Shown piece by piece: positions 52,785 to 62,030 of a stretch of 64,000 nt of DNA. Position 1 is the stretch's first letter. Every line of letters starts with the position of its first letter. Position numbers and translations under genes: made by a program. The notes beneath the pieces were generated by a model. It searched no databases. It was not told where the DNA came from and worked only from the letters and a program-made list of their open reading frames with translations. The stretch is from Paraburkholderia phosphatilytica (GTDB taxonomy: Bacteria; Pseudomonadota; Gammaproteobacteria; Burkholderiales; Burkholderiaceae): contig NZ_QQOA01000021.1 of NCBI RefSeq assembly GCF_003443895.1, positions 1 to 64,000 of the forward strand, in the 5' to 3' direction.

Positions 52785-53648
52785 TCATTCCACCCCCGGC
52801 TTCCGGCCGAGAAACGGCACCCGCTTCATCAGCAGCCGCAGCGCCTCCCAATGAATCCACATGACCACCGCCACCGTCATCCACGGTTGCCGCAGCAACG
52901 CGAGCAGCGCGCGCGCACCGGTCAGCGGCGCCGCCTTCGTGCCGATCGCCGTGCGGATCAGGAGGCCGTCGCGATCGCGATAATCGATCGTCACGGACAC
53001 ATGCGCGCCCTGCTCGCGCACCCTGAACGCATACGAACCCTCGACCCGGCAGAACGGCGATACGTGAAACGTCTTGCGGCACGTCAGTTCGGTATCGGCG
53101 TCGATCGGCGCGTGGCCGGGTGCGCTCAGCAGATACGAATGCCGCGCGCCGAACGTGTTGCGCACCTCGGCGAGCAGCGCGCGCAGCTGGCCGTCGCGGT
53201 CATGACAGAACCAGAAACTGACCGGATTGAACGCGTAACCGAAGATGCGCGGCATCGTCTGCAGCCAGATTGCGCCGTCAGCAGGAATGCCGGCTCTCGC
53301 GAGTTCGTCGCGCATCCACCGCTGCAGATCGCCGCCATCGCAGGCGCCATGGTCGCAGAGGCGCAGACCGAGCGGCGCCCAGCGATCGATGCCGAACCAC
53401 CAGCGTCGCAACGACGACAGCCGCGCCAGATCGCAGCGCACGCAGAACACCGGATAGGTGAAGCGATGACGCACGGGCCGCAGCCGTTCGTGCATCACGC
53501 GGCCGGTCAGGAGCCACGCAAGCGTATCGGCGAATGCTGCGCGACCGTCACGCGCAGTTGCTGACCGCGCGCCGTCCGCGCCATCCGTGTCACCGCGGCC
53601 ATCGCGAGCGGCATCACCCACACCATCGCGAACGGTCCGCCCGCTCAT
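52785..53648 (-). CDS. DUF1365 protein of a lipid-modification operon
   Basis: A 287-residue DUF1365 protein: LTGRVMHERLRPVRHRFTYP, then LRLCDHGACDG, MPRIFGYAFNPVSFWFCHD and LLAEVRNTFGARHSYLL, with a hydrophobic segment at WMTVAVVMWIHWEALRLL. The start ATG overlaps the flavoprotein stop by ATGA. DUF1365 genes almost always accompany a cyclopropane-synthase-like methyltransferase and an amine-oxidase-like flavoprotein, as here. The N-terminal 40 residues are glycine/aspartate-rich and not conserved. Confidence 0.92.
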   Translation of the reverse strand: MSGRTVRDGVGDAARDGRGDTDGADGARSATARDGRAAFADTLAWLLTGRVMHERLRPVRHRFTYPVFCVRCDLARLSSLRRWWFGIDRWAPLGLRLCDHGACDGGDLQRWMRDELARAGIPADGAIWLQTMPRIFGYAFNPVSFWFCHDRDGQLRALLAEVRNTFGARHSYLLSAPGHAPIDADTELTCRKTFHVSPFCRVEGSYAFRVREQGAHVSVTIDYRDRDGLLIRTAIGTKAAPLTGARALLALLRQPWMTVAVVMWIHWEALRLLMKRVPFLGRKPGVE

Positions 53649-54991
53649 AGCCTCGCCCAACCCGGCAATACGCCGAAGTCCGCCGCCACGCGCAGCGCCG
53701 ATTTCAGCCCGTCTTCGTGGAACCCGTAGCCGGTCCACGCGCCCGCATACCAGGTGCGGCGCCGTCCCTGAAGACCGGGTACGCGCTGCTGCGCCGCGAC
53801 GGCCGCAAGATCGAACAGCGGATGCTCGTAACGAAAGCGGTCGATCTCGGTGCCGGGCGTCGGCTGCGCGATCGGATTCAGCGTGACGACGACCGGCGTG
53901 CGGAACGGCAGCGGCTGCAACTGGTTCACCAGATAGCTGACGCAGACCGGCCGCACATCGCCGTCGCGCGCCGCCGGCATGGTCGGCACACCGCCGCGCC
54001 AGCCGCCCAGATAGTTCCACGCGGACCACACGCGCCGGCGGCGCGGCAGCAACGCAGTGTCCGTATGCAGCACCGCGACGTTCGGTTGATAGCGCACCGC
54101 GCCGAGCAGCGCCGCCTCGTCGGCGTCCGCGTCGTCGAGCAGCTTCAGGCTCACGGGCGCGTGCGTCGCGAGCACGACCGCGTCGAAGCGTTCCACGCCG
54201 GCTTTGGCGGTGCGCACCGTCACGCCGTGGGCATCGCGACGCACGCCAAGCACCGGTGCCGCGAGACGCACGTCGTCGAGCCGCGCTGCGATCCGCCGCA
54301 CGTAGTCACGCGCGCCGCCTTCGACGGTCTTCCATTGCGGCCGACGGTTCACCTGCAGCAGCGCATGGTTGATGCAGAAGCGCAGGAACGTCGCGGCCGG
54401 AAAATGCAGGATGTCGTTCGCGGCGCTCGACCAGATCGCCGCGGCCATCGGCAGCAGATAGTGCTCGCGAAACGGCGCGCCATAGCCGCCGCCGGCGAGC
54501 AGCTCGCCAACCGAGCAGCCGCTCGCCGATGCATACGCGAGATGCGCCGGCGCGGCCGTATTGAAGCGCAGGATGTCGCGCAGCATGCCGAGAAAACTCG
54601 GCGAGAACGCGTTGCGCCGCTGCGCGAACACCGTGTTCAGATTCGTGCCGGCCCATTCGAGCCGCCCTTCGTCGAGCGATACGGAAAACGACATCTCGCT
54701 CGCGTGCGCCTTCACCCCCAGCTCGTCGAACATCGCGACGAGATTCGGATAGGTGCGGTCGTTGAACACGAGAAAACCTGTGTCGACCGGATGCCGATGC
54801 CCGTCCAGCTCGACATCGACGGTATTCGTATGGCCGCCGAGGTAATGCGCGGCTTCGAACAGCGTCACCTGGTGGCAGCGCGACAGCAGCCACGCGCTCG
54901 CGAGCCCCGCAATGCCAGCGCCGATCACGGCGATGCGCTGGCCGGAGCGTTGCGCGTCCAGTACGCGTTGTTGTTCCCGCATATCATCCAT
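53645..54991 (-). CDS. FAD-dependent amine-oxidase-like oxidoreductase
   Basis: A 448-residue flavoprotein with an N-terminal FAD-binding motif IAVIGAGIAGLASAWLL and VTLFEAAHYLGGHTNTVDVE. The C-terminal end has the second FAD signature (TWYAGAWTGYGFHEDGLKSALRVA). This family, found next to DUF1365 and cyclopropane-synthase genes, is thought to act on unsaturated fatty acids of membrane phospholipids. In Rhodobacter sphaeroides a related set belongs to the singlet-oxygen (RpoE/ChrR) regulon and makes furan fatty acids; this is a recollection of the literature, not shown here. Confidence 0.92.
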   Translation of the reverse strand: MDDMREQQRVLDAQRSGQRIAVIGAGIAGLASAWLLSRCHQVTLFEAAHYLGGHTNTVDVELDGHRHPVDTGFLVFNDRTYPNLVAMFDELGVKAHASEMSFSVSLDEGRLEWAGTNLNTVFAQRRNAFSPSFLGMLRDILRFNTAAPAHLAYASASGCSVGELLAGGGYGAPFREHYLLPMAAAIWSSAANDILHFPAATFLRFCINHALLQVNRRPQWKTVEGGARDYVRRIAARLDDVRLAAPVLGVRRDAHGVTVRTAKAGVERFDAVVLATHAPVSLKLLDDADADEAALLGAVRYQPNVAVLHTDTALLPRRRRVWSAWNYLGGWRGGVPTMPAARDGDVRPVCVSYLVNQLQPLPFRTPVVVTLNPIAQPTPGTEIDRFRYEHPLFDLAAVAAQQRVPGLQGRRRTWYAGAWTGYGFHEDGLKSALRVAADFGVLPGWARL

Positions 54992-55021
54992 ACCTGAAGG
55001 TATCCTGATTATTCACGCGAG

Positions 55022-55609
55022 CTAGTGGCCGATCGTCTCAAAGCCGGGTTTGCCGATCTCGTCCGGGGTCTGCGGCACGCGGCGAAAACGCGACGTGTCG
55101 TAGCCCATCGCATCGAAACGCGCGAGCAGCGACCGGTAGGTCGCGTCGTCCATGTGCGGGTCGCGCGAGAACACCCAGCCGAGCGTCTTGCCCGGATAGC
55201 CGATCAGCGTGTAGCGATAGTCGGGGTCGACATAGACGGTCAGCTGCGTGACGGTGATCGGCCAGATCACGCGCACGCGCCACTCGCCGTTACCTGTGCC
55301 GGGCACTGGTGTGTCGGTGAAGCGGTAGTGCTTGAGGGCAGAGTCGAACGTCTTCCTGCGGCCGAAATACTGGTCGTCGATCTTGCCGTCGTCGCGCAGC
55401 GTCCATTGCGCGTACGACCCGACCATGTCCTTCTCGGCGAAGTACGGAATCAGCGCGACGATGTACCAGCGGCCCATGTAACGCGGCAGATCGACCGGCG
55501 CCGGCTGCAGCGGCACCGCTGCGCGCGGATTCGGATTCGGCGGTTCATTCGAGCATGCGGCCAGCAGACCGAGCGCGACGATCAGCAACAGCGTGCGCAG
55601 CGTATTCAT
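55022..55609 (-). CDS. Outer membrane lipoprotein lipocalin (Blc-like)
   Basis: A 195-residue lipoprotein. The signal peptide ends in the lipobox LLAACSNE with acylated Cys at residue 19. The lipocalin signature is at LPRYMGRWYIVALIPYFAE, with AQWTLRDDGKIDDQYF and the later WPITVTQLTVYVDPDYRYTL. The start ATG overlaps the methyltransferase stop by four bases. Blc-type lipocalins bind lysophospholipids or fatty acids. Placement inside this operon suggests shuttling of modified or damaged lipids at the outer membrane, as an inference. Confidence 0.9.
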   Translation of the reverse strand: MNTLRTLLLIVALGLLAACSNEPPNPNPRAAVPLQPAPVDLPRYMGRWYIVALIPYFAEKDMVGSYAQWTLRDDGKIDDQYFGRRKTFDSALKHYRFTDTPVPGTGNGEWRVRVIWPITVTQLTVYVDPDYRYTLIGYPGKTLGWVFSRDPHMDDATYRSLLARFDAMGYDTSRFRRVPQTPDEIGKPGFETIGH

Positions 55610-56778
55610 GCGCGCCGCTCGAACAGATAATGCGCGACGCCCCATTCGCTGCCGCCCGCATAGCCGAACAGTTCCGCCACCGCCATGTAGAACATCCGCC
55701 AGCGCTGGAACCAGCGAGCCGCGTCACGTGCACCATAGGTCTCGACGAAGAGCGGCAACACGCGTTCGCGCGCCGCATCGAGCGACGCTAACCACTGGTC
55801 CGCGGTACGCGCATAGTGACGGCCGTTCACCCACCATTCGCGCGTCACGCGCAGATCGTCCTGGAAGTGCAGCAGCAGCGCAGCCGACGGCATCGTGCCG
55901 CCGGTGAAGAAATAGCGCGACATCCAGTCGGTGCCATCGCGGTTCTCGAAGTGATACGCGAGCGTCGGATGCGCGAACAGATGGACGAACAGCTTGCCGT
56001 CGTCGGCAAGCCAGCGCGCGATCTTCGCGAGCAGCAGTCCGTAGTGCTTCATGTGCTCGAACATCTCGATCGACAGCACGCGATCGAAACCGTGTTCGCC
56101 GCGCTGTTCACCCCCCAGCGAAACCAGTTCGCCCGCGAATTCGAAGTCGACGATGTTGCCGGTCAGCACACGCAGATTGAGCAGCCCACGCTCTTTGCAG
56201 CGCGCCTCGATGAACGCGCGTTGCTGCGCGGAGTTCGACAGCGCGACGACCTGCGAACGCGGGTAGCGCGCCGCGAGCCACAGCGACAGCGAACCCCAGC
56301 CGCAGCCGAGATCGAGCACGCGCTGTCCGTCCGCGAGTCCGGCGCGCTGCGCATAGAGTTCGAGCATTGCGTTCTCGCCGTCGGCGAGCGTTTCGTCGCC
56401 GCGCGGATAGTAGCCGCACGAGTACTTCAGATGCGGACCGAGATGCGCGGCAAAGAACGTGTTCGGCAACTCGTAATGCTGCGCGTTCGCGGCCTGCGTA
56501 TCGATCGCGATCGGACTCGCGCGCAGTTCGGCGACGAGTTGCGCCAGCGCTTCGGCACGGCGCTCGCCATCGCGCGCGTGTCCGTCGCGCAGCCGCTGAC
56601 GCATCAATGCGCGCATGCCCACGCGAATCAACGCGTCGGGCAGCAGACCTCGTTCGCACGCGCGGATCAGCCAGCCTTCGCGCGAGCCGTTCATCGCGCG
56701 CGGATCGCCGCTGTGCGCAATGCCAGACGCATCGGCCAGCGACGTGCGCTGTACCGGTCGGGGCGGGGAAACGCTCAT
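55606..56778 (-). CDS. Cyclopropane-fatty-acid-synthase-like SAM methyltransferase
   Basis: A 390-residue class I SAM-dependent methyltransferase. Motifs: NAQHYELPNTFFAAHLGPHL and KYSCGYYPRG, the SAM-binding loop VLDLGCGWGSLSLWLA, and EMFEHMKHYGLLLAKIARWL. It resembles the shorter CFA-synthase/coclaurine methyltransferase branch. It is the first gene of a four-gene operon with the lipocalin, flavoprotein and DUF1365 genes. A likely substrate is the double bond of membrane fatty acids. The start at 56778 has a GAGGAGCC site. Confidence 0.92.
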   Translation of the reverse strand: MSVSPPRPVQRTSLADASGIAHSGDPRAMNGSREGWLIRACERGLLPDALIRVGMRALMRQRLRDGHARDGERRAEALAQLVAELRASPIAIDTQAANAQHYELPNTFFAAHLGPHLKYSCGYYPRGDETLADGENAMLELYAQRAGLADGQRVLDLGCGWGSLSLWLAARYPRSQVVALSNSAQQRAFIEARCKERGLLNLRVLTGNIVDFEFAGELVSLGGEQRGEHGFDRVLSIEMFEHMKHYGLLLAKIARWLADDGKLFVHLFAHPTLAYHFENRDGTDWMSRYFFTGGTMPSAALLLHFQDDLRVTREWWVNGRHYARTADQWLASLDAARERVLPLFVETYGARDAARWFQRWRMFYMAVAELFGYAGGSEWGVAHYLFERRA

Positions 56779-57084
56779 CGATCAGGCTCCTCGTTCGGAA
56801 TCCGTGCGACGCAGGCGCCGCTTCACACCGGATACGGACGTCGCCGCCGGCCGGATGCAACGCGACATCGAAATTTCATCGACGACGGCAAAGATGCTGC
56901 GTTGCGGCAGCGTGCCCACGGCACACCGACGGAATAAACCGTGCGGCGAAGCGTTCTGTGTGGTGACGCGCGCGAACGACTATGCTGGTAAGCGCATGCG
57001 CCGTCGCACGACATGCAGCCGTCCCGACCGTCGCAACGGGTCGGACAGACTGGTCGGGAAGCCCATCACTTTCGGAAGACATCC
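56779..57084. other. 306-bp divergent region between the lipid-modification operon and the CHRD gene
   Basis: No coding frame or strong promoter match was found. It must hold the promoters of both divergent transcripts. An RpoE/ECF-type promoter was looked for because of the operon's expected regulation, but no match with correct spacing was found by eye. Confidence 0.4.
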
Positions 57085-57519
57085 ATGAACCTGACAAGAA
57101 CACTCGCCATCGTCACCGTCTCCCTCTCGCTCGCAGCGCCCGCGCTGGCATTCGCCGACACGGTGAATTTCAGCGCCGATCTGAAGGCATCGAGCGAAGT
57201 GCCGCCGAAGGACAGCCCGGGCACCGGCCAGTTCACGGCCACCTTCGACACCGCGACGAAACAGCTGCAGTACAAGGCCACCTATAGCGGCCTGAGCGGC
57301 CCCGCGACGATGGCGCACATCCATGGCCCGGCGCCTGCCGGCAAGAACGCGGGCGTGGTGGTGCCGGTGCCGAAGGACAAGGTCGCGAGCCCGATCGAAG
57401 GCACGGCAACCTTGACCGATGCGCAGGCCAAGGAGCTGATGGACGGCAACTACTACTTCAACGTGCACACCGCGAAGAACCCGGGCGGCGAGATTCGCGG
57501 CCAGATCGAGAAGCAGTAA
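57085..57519 (+). CDS. Exported CHRD-domain protein
   Basis: A 144-residue protein: a signal peptide (TLAIVTVSLSLAAPALAFA), then a single CHRD domain with TYSGLSGPATMAHIHGPAPA and NVHTAKNPGGEIRGQIEK, the two histidine-containing signatures of the fold. CHRD domains (from chordin) are common in bacterial periplasmic or surface proteins, and their ligand is unknown. ATG 57085 follows a weak GGAAG site at about 57074. It stands alone, divergent from the lipid-modification operon. Confidence 0.9.
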   Translation: MNLTRTLAIVTVSLSLAAPALAFADTVNFSADLKASSEVPPKDSPGTGQFTATFDTATKQLQYKATYSGLSGPATMAHIHGPAPAGKNAGVVVPVPKDKVASPIEGTATLTDAQAKELMDGNYYFNVHTAKNPGGEIRGQIEKQ

Positions 57520-57602
57520 GCGCGGCGGACGCGGCTGCATCGCGTAACGCGCGACGGGCGCAGAGCGCCTGGCGCGCGATACCGGTGCAGTTCGCGGCCG
57601 AT

Positions 57603-57643
57603 GCGACGGGCGCGACGGGCGCGACCGACGTGACCGACGTGAC
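57603..57643. repeat. Short 9-bp tandem repeat after the CHRD gene
   Basis: GCGACGGGC is repeated twice (57603-57620), followed by the related GCGACCGAC and GTGACCGAC units and a partial fifth. It lies in the 258-bp gap between the CHRD gene and the cytochrome operon. It looks like slippage in GC-rich DNA. A TATAGT near 57697 could be a -10 element for the cytochrome gene, but no -35 was clear. Confidence 0.5.
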
Positions 57644-57777
57644 AAATCGCAGCGGCGCTGCAAGGCATCCGCAAGGCAGCGCTGCGCGAGTCGTGCGTAT
57701 AGTGAGCGCGCCGGAGGAACACGGCGGCGTCGAGGCGGTCTATCCAGCAATGGTCGACACGCCGCGACGGAGGACCC

Positions 57778-59247
57778 ATGACAGGCAGATCGATCGCGAT
57801 CGCTGCCGTCGTGGCACTTGCAGTGGCGGCCGGTGTCGGTGATCACGACGGCATCATGCCGGCGCGCCTGGCGTCGCTGGCGCCGCTCGCACCCGTGCTT
57901 GTACCCGCGCTTGTACCCGTTGCGCACGCAGCCGAATCGCCGGCCTCGCAGCACCCGTCGCCGCTGCCCAGTGACAACGCGGCCGCCACGCTGCATCGCG
58001 GCGCCGAACTCGCCGCGATCGGCGACTGCGCGGTGTGCCATACGGCGAGTCATGGCGCGCCGTTTGCTGGCGGCCGTCCGCTCGATACGCCGTTCGGGAC
58101 GATCTGGTCGACCAACATCACGCCCGACCGCGACACCGGCATCGGCGCATGGTCGCTCGACGCGTTCACACGCGCGATGCGGCGCGGCATGTCGCGCGAC
58201 GGCCATCTGCTGTACCCGGCCTTCCCTTATCCGCACTTCACGCATATGACCGACGCGGACATCGCCGCGGTCTACGCGTTCCTGATGTCGCGCGATCCCG
58301 TACGGGCGACGCCGCCCGCGAACCGGCTGGTGTTCCCGCTCGGCTTTCGTCCGCTGATCGCGGGCTGGAATCTGTTCTTTCTGCATCGCGGCGTCGAGCC
58401 GAACGGCGATGCCGCCGCGGACTTCGCAGCGGGCGCATCGGCTGCGGCGAGTAGCGACGCCGTCGAACTGGAACGCGGACGGTATCTGGTCGACGGCCCC
58501 GGCCATTGCGCCGCGTGCCACACGCCGCTCAATCTGCTCGGCGCGGAACAACGCGGCCATGCGTTGAGCGGCGCGGTGATCGAAGGCTGGCAGGCGCCTT
58601 CGCTTACTGCGTTGCTGAGCGCACCGAAACCGTGGACGCGCGATCAGCTCGTCGCGTATCTGCGTACGGGCTTCGCAAGCGACCATGGCGCGGCAGCGGG
58701 CCCGATGCGGCCCGTCACGCAATCGCTTGCGGACGCATCGGCACGCGACGTCACCGCGATGGCCGATTACCTGATGTCGCTGCAAATGACACCGGCCGCG
58801 GCAGGCGCAGTGCCTGCTTCTTCGCCATCGCAACAACACGCGTCGGCCGAAGCCGAGGCTGAAGCCGAAGCGAACGTCAATGCCAATGGCCATGCCGATG
58901 CAGTAACCGCACGGGTGCAAAACGGCGCGACGCTCTTCAACGGCGCGTGCGCGCAGTGCCACGCACCACACGCGCCGATGACGACGCTCGGCAACCGCCC
59001 TTCGCTCGCGCTCGGCAGCGCGTCGAACGCGAACACGCCGCGCAACGTGCTGCGCGCGATGCTCGACGGCATCCGCGCTCAACCCGGCGCGAGCGGCCCG
59101 TCGATGCCGGCGTTCCGCAACGTGTTCACCGACGCGCAGATCGCCGACCTCGCGGCGTTCCTGCGGGCGCGCTTCAGCAGCCAGCCCGCATGGAGCGTGG
59201 ATGAAGCGAGCGTCGCGAAGCTGCGCAAGGAGGCAGGCAATCCATGA
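57778..59247 (+). CDS. Triheme cytochrome c subunit of a molybdenum hydroxylase
   Basis: A 489-residue periplasmic cytochrome with an N-terminal signal/anchor helix (residues about 4-20) and three heme-c motifs: CAVCH (84-88), CAACH (244-248) and CAQCH (391-395). A low-complexity stretch rich in Ala, Glu and Asn (about 352-375) separates the third domain. It has the plan of alcohol-dehydrogenase cytochrome subunits. Its stop overlaps iorA by ATGA. It should carry electrons from IorAB to the respiratory chain. ATG 57778 follows a strong GGAGGACC site. Confidence 0.92.
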   Translation: MTGRSIAIAAVVALAVAAGVGDHDGIMPARLASLAPLAPVLVPALVPVAHAAESPASQHPSPLPSDNAAATLHRGAELAAIGDCAVCHTASHGAPFAGGRPLDTPFGTIWSTNITPDRDTGIGAWSLDAFTRAMRRGMSRDGHLLYPAFPYPHFTHMTDADIAAVYAFLMSRDPVRATPPANRLVFPLGFRPLIAGWNLFFLHRGVEPNGDAAADFAAGASAAASSDAVELERGRYLVDGPGHCAACHTPLNLLGAEQRGHALSGAVIEGWQAPSLTALLSAPKPWTRDQLVAYLRTGFASDHGAAAGPMRPVTQSLADASARDVTAMADYLMSLQMTPAAAGAVPASSPSQQHASAEAEAEAEANVNANGHADAVTARVQNGATLFNGACAQCHAPHAPMTTLGNRPSLALGSASNANTPRNVLRAMLDGIRAQPGASGPSMPAFRNVFTDAQIADLAAFLRARFSSQPAWSVDEASVAKLRKEAGNP

Positions 59248-59735
59248 TTACGCTGACCGTCAATGGCGTCTCGCATCGGCTCGATCTCGATCCGTCGACG
59301 CCGCTGCTCTACGCGCTGCGCAACCAGCTCGGCCTGCACGGTGCGAAGTTCGGCTGCGGGCTCGGGCAATGCGGCGCGTGCACGGTGATCGTCGGCGACG
59401 AGCCGGTGTTTTCGTGTCTGCTGCCCGTGGTCGCGGTCGGTACGCGCAATGTGCGGACTATCGAAGGGCTCGGCACCGCGGCGCATCCCGGCCGGTTGCA
59501 ACAGGCGTTCATCGACCGCCAGGCCGCGCAGTGCGGCTACTGTATCGCCGGCATGGTGATGCGCGCGCAGGCCCTGCTCGATCGCGTGCCTGCACCCAGC
59601 GAACAGCAGATTCGCGAGCATATGGAGCCGAACCTGTGCCGCTGCGGCACGCACATGCGGATCCTCGCGGCGATCCGCGAAGCGGCACAGCAGGCAGAGA
59701 ACGCACAGCAGCGCCCGCAGGGACAGCCCGCATGA
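59244..59735 (+). CDS. iorA: Isoquinoline 1-oxidoreductase-type [2Fe-2S] subunit
   Basis: A 163-residue two-cluster iron-sulfur subunit. The plant-type cluster is bound by Cys38, 43, 46 and 58 (FGCGLGQCGACTVIV), and the second by Cys97, 100, 132 and 134 (CGYCIAG and LCRCGTHMR). It is the electron-transfer subunit of a xanthine-oxidase-family molybdenum enzyme. It overlaps the cytochrome gene upstream and the large subunit gene downstream by four bases each, so the three are tightly coupled. Confidence 0.93.
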   Translation: MITLTVNGVSHRLDLDPSTPLLYALRNQLGLHGAKFGCGLGQCGACTVIVGDEPVFSCLLPVVAVGTRNVRTIEGLGTAAHPGRLQQAFIDRQAAQCGYCIAGMVMRAQALLDRVPAPSEQQIREHMEPNLCRCGTHMRILAAIREAAQQAENAQQRPQGQPA

Positions 59736-61993
59736 GCGGCGAGCGTCCAGTCAGCATCGATACCGGCCGCCGCCGCTTTCTCGCGGCGGGCAGCGTGATG
59801 GTCGGCTTCACGCTGCTGCCCGCCGCGCGCGCGCTCGCGCAGACCACCACCGAAGCCGGCACGTTCAACGCATCGGCGCCGAAGCTGCCCGGCAGTCTGA
59901 AGACGACGCCGTCGCTCGACGCGTGGGTCAGGATCGACGAAGCGAGCCGTATCACCATCTTCACCGGCAAGGCGGAACTCGGCACCGGGATCCGCACGGC
60001 GTTCATGCAGATCGCCGCCGAGGAACTCGGCGTGCCGCCGCAGCGCATCGCGCTCGTCACCGCGGATACCGGCCTGACGCCGAACGAAGGCTACACCGCG
60101 GGCAGCCATTCCACCGCCGACAGCGGCACCGCGATCCTCAACGCGACCGCGCAGGTGCGCGTGCTGCTGCTCGACGCGGCCGCCGCGAAACTGGGCGTGG
60201 ATGCGGCTACGCTCGTGGTTCGCGATGGCGCGATCGCGAGCAGCGACGGACGCACGCTCAGCTTCGGCGAGGCGGTCAGCGGCGTGAACCTGCATCAGGA
60301 TGCGCAGCCCGGCGTGCCGACGCGCGCGCCGCAGTCGTACACGACGATCGGCACGTCGTGGCCGCGCGTCGACATTCCCGGCAAGGTGACGGGCGGCGTG
60401 AGCTATGTGCAGGATCTCCAGCTGCCCGGCATGCTGCATGCGCGCGCGGTGCGCCCGCCTTCATATGGCGCGACGCTCGCGGGCGTGGATGCCGATGCGG
60501 TGCGACGCATGCCGGGCGTCGTCGCGGTGGTCGTGGATGGCAGCTATCTCGCCGTCGCGGCGGACGACGAATGGCGCGCGATTCTTGCAATGCGCGCGCT
60601 CGCGGCCAGCGCCCAATGGCGCGACGGTCCGCCGCTGCCGCAGCAGGCGACGATTCACGACACGCTGATGGAGCTGCCCGCGCAGGACATCGCCGTCGCG
60701 AACACGACCGCCGCGGCCGCGCCGCCCGTGACGACGCTGCACGCGGAGTATCGCAAGCCGTACCTCACACATGGCTCGATCGGTCCGTCATGCGCGGTTG
60801 CGTGGCTCGATCAGGGCACGATGACGGTATGGACGCACACGCAGGGCGTGTTTCCGCTGCGCAAGGGTCTCGCGGAGATGCTGTCGATGCCGCCCGAGCG
60901 CATCCGCTGCATCCATCTGGAAGGCTCCGGGTGCTATGGCCACAACGCCGCCGACGATGTGGCCGCCGACGCCGCGCTGATCGCCCGCGCGGTGCCGGGC
61001 AAGCCGGTCCGCGTGCAATGGATGCGCGAGCAGGAACACACGTGGGAGCCGTTCGGCCCGGCGATGACGACCGAAGTGAGCGCGGCGCTCGACGCCTCCG
61101 GGCAGATCGTCGACTGGCAATACCGGATCTGGAGCAACACGCACAACAATCGCATCGAAAACGCGGGACGGCTGATGCCCGCATGGTTCCTCGCGAAACC
61201 ATTCACGCCCGCGCCGCCGAAGCCGATTCCGATGCCGGAGGGCGGCGGCGACCGCAACAGCATTCCGTTGTACAGGATTCCGAACGTATCGGTGCTGTAT
61301 CACTTCATTCCCGACATGCCGGTTCGCGTGTCGGCCATGCGCTCGCTCGGCGCGTATCACAACATCTTCACGATCGAGAGCTTCGTCGACGAACTCGCGT
61401 TCGCGGCGCACGCGGATCCGGTCGCGTTCCGTCTGCGGCATCTCGACGATCCGCGCGCACGCGCCGTGATCGAACGCGCGGCGCAGCGTTTCGGCTGGCA
61501 CGTGGACCCTGCGACGCGCACGCATCCGCACGGCGTCGGCTTCGCGTTCGCGATGTACAAGAACCTGATGGCGTACTGTGCGATCGCGGTGGAAATCGCG
61601 TTCGACCGCGACACCGGTCACGTGACGATCGAACGCGTGGTAAGCGCGGTGGATTGCGGGCAGATCGTGAATCCGGATGGCGTTCGCAATCAGGTCGAGG
61701 GCGGCATCATCCAGTCGTCGAGCTGGACGCTGTTCGAAGCCACCACCTTCGACACGCACAACATCACGAGCTACGACTGGAGCACCTATCCGATCCTGCG
61801 GTTTTCGTCGGTGCCGAAGACGCTCGACGTCGAACTGATCGACCGGCCGGGCATGCCGTTTCTCGGCGTCGGCGAAGCGTCGCAGGGACCGATGTCCGCC
61901 GCGCTCGCGAATGCGATCGCTAATGCGACCGGCCAGCGGTTCCGCGAACTGCCGCTGTCGCCGGAACGGTTGCGCAAGGCGTTGCGGGTGTAG
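59732..61993 (+). CDS. iorB: Isoquinoline 1-oxidoreductase-type molybdopterin subunit with Tat signal
   Basis: A 753-residue molybdenum hydroxylase large subunit. The start carries a twin-arginine signal (TGRRRFLAAGSVMVGF), placing the enzyme in the periplasm. Landmarks are TGKAELGTGIRTAFMQIAAE, GSHSTADSGTAI, SGCYGHNAADD, and the catalytic glutamate Glu715 in GVGEASQGPMSAALANAIA. It works with IorA and the cytochrome; IorA must be co-exported with it. Homologues oxidise N-heterocycles or aldehydes; the substrate here is unproven. Confidence 0.93.
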   Translation: MSGERPVSIDTGRRRFLAAGSVMVGFTLLPAARALAQTTTEAGTFNASAPKLPGSLKTTPSLDAWVRIDEASRITIFTGKAELGTGIRTAFMQIAAEELGVPPQRIALVTADTGLTPNEGYTAGSHSTADSGTAILNATAQVRVLLLDAAAAKLGVDAATLVVRDGAIASSDGRTLSFGEAVSGVNLHQDAQPGVPTRAPQSYTTIGTSWPRVDIPGKVTGGVSYVQDLQLPGMLHARAVRPPSYGATLAGVDADAVRRMPGVVAVVVDGSYLAVAADDEWRAILAMRALAASAQWRDGPPLPQQATIHDTLMELPAQDIAVANTTAAAAPPVTTLHAEYRKPYLTHGSIGPSCAVAWLDQGTMTVWTHTQGVFPLRKGLAEMLSMPPERIRCIHLEGSGCYGHNAADDVAADAALIARAVPGKPVRVQWMREQEHTWEPFGPAMTTEVSAALDASGQIVDWQYRIWSNTHNNRIENAGRLMPAWFLAKPFTPAPPKPIPMPEGGGDRNSIPLYRIPNVSVLYHFIPDMPVRVSAMRSLGAYHNIFTIESFVDELAFAAHADPVAFRLRHLDDPRARAVIERAAQRFGWHVDPATRTHPHGVGFAFAMYKNLMAYCAIAVEIAFDRDTGHVTIERVVSAVDCGQIVNPDGVRNQVEGGIIQSSSWTLFEATTFDTHNITSYDWSTYPILRFSSVPKTLDVELIDRPGMPFLGVGEASQGPMSAALANAIANATGQRFRELPLSPERLRKALRV

Positions 61994-61999
61994 GCGAGG

Positions 62000-62030
62000 A
62001 AAAAAGCGCGCTAGATCTCCACCCGCGCGC
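62000..62030 (-). terminator. Intrinsic terminator overlapping the kup stop codon
   Basis: On the minus strand GCGCGC (62030-62025) pairs with GCGCGC (62011-62006) and is followed by six T residues (62005-62000). The loop contains most of the kup stop region. It is a reasonable intrinsic terminator for kup, lying between convergent iorB and kup. Confidence 0.6.
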
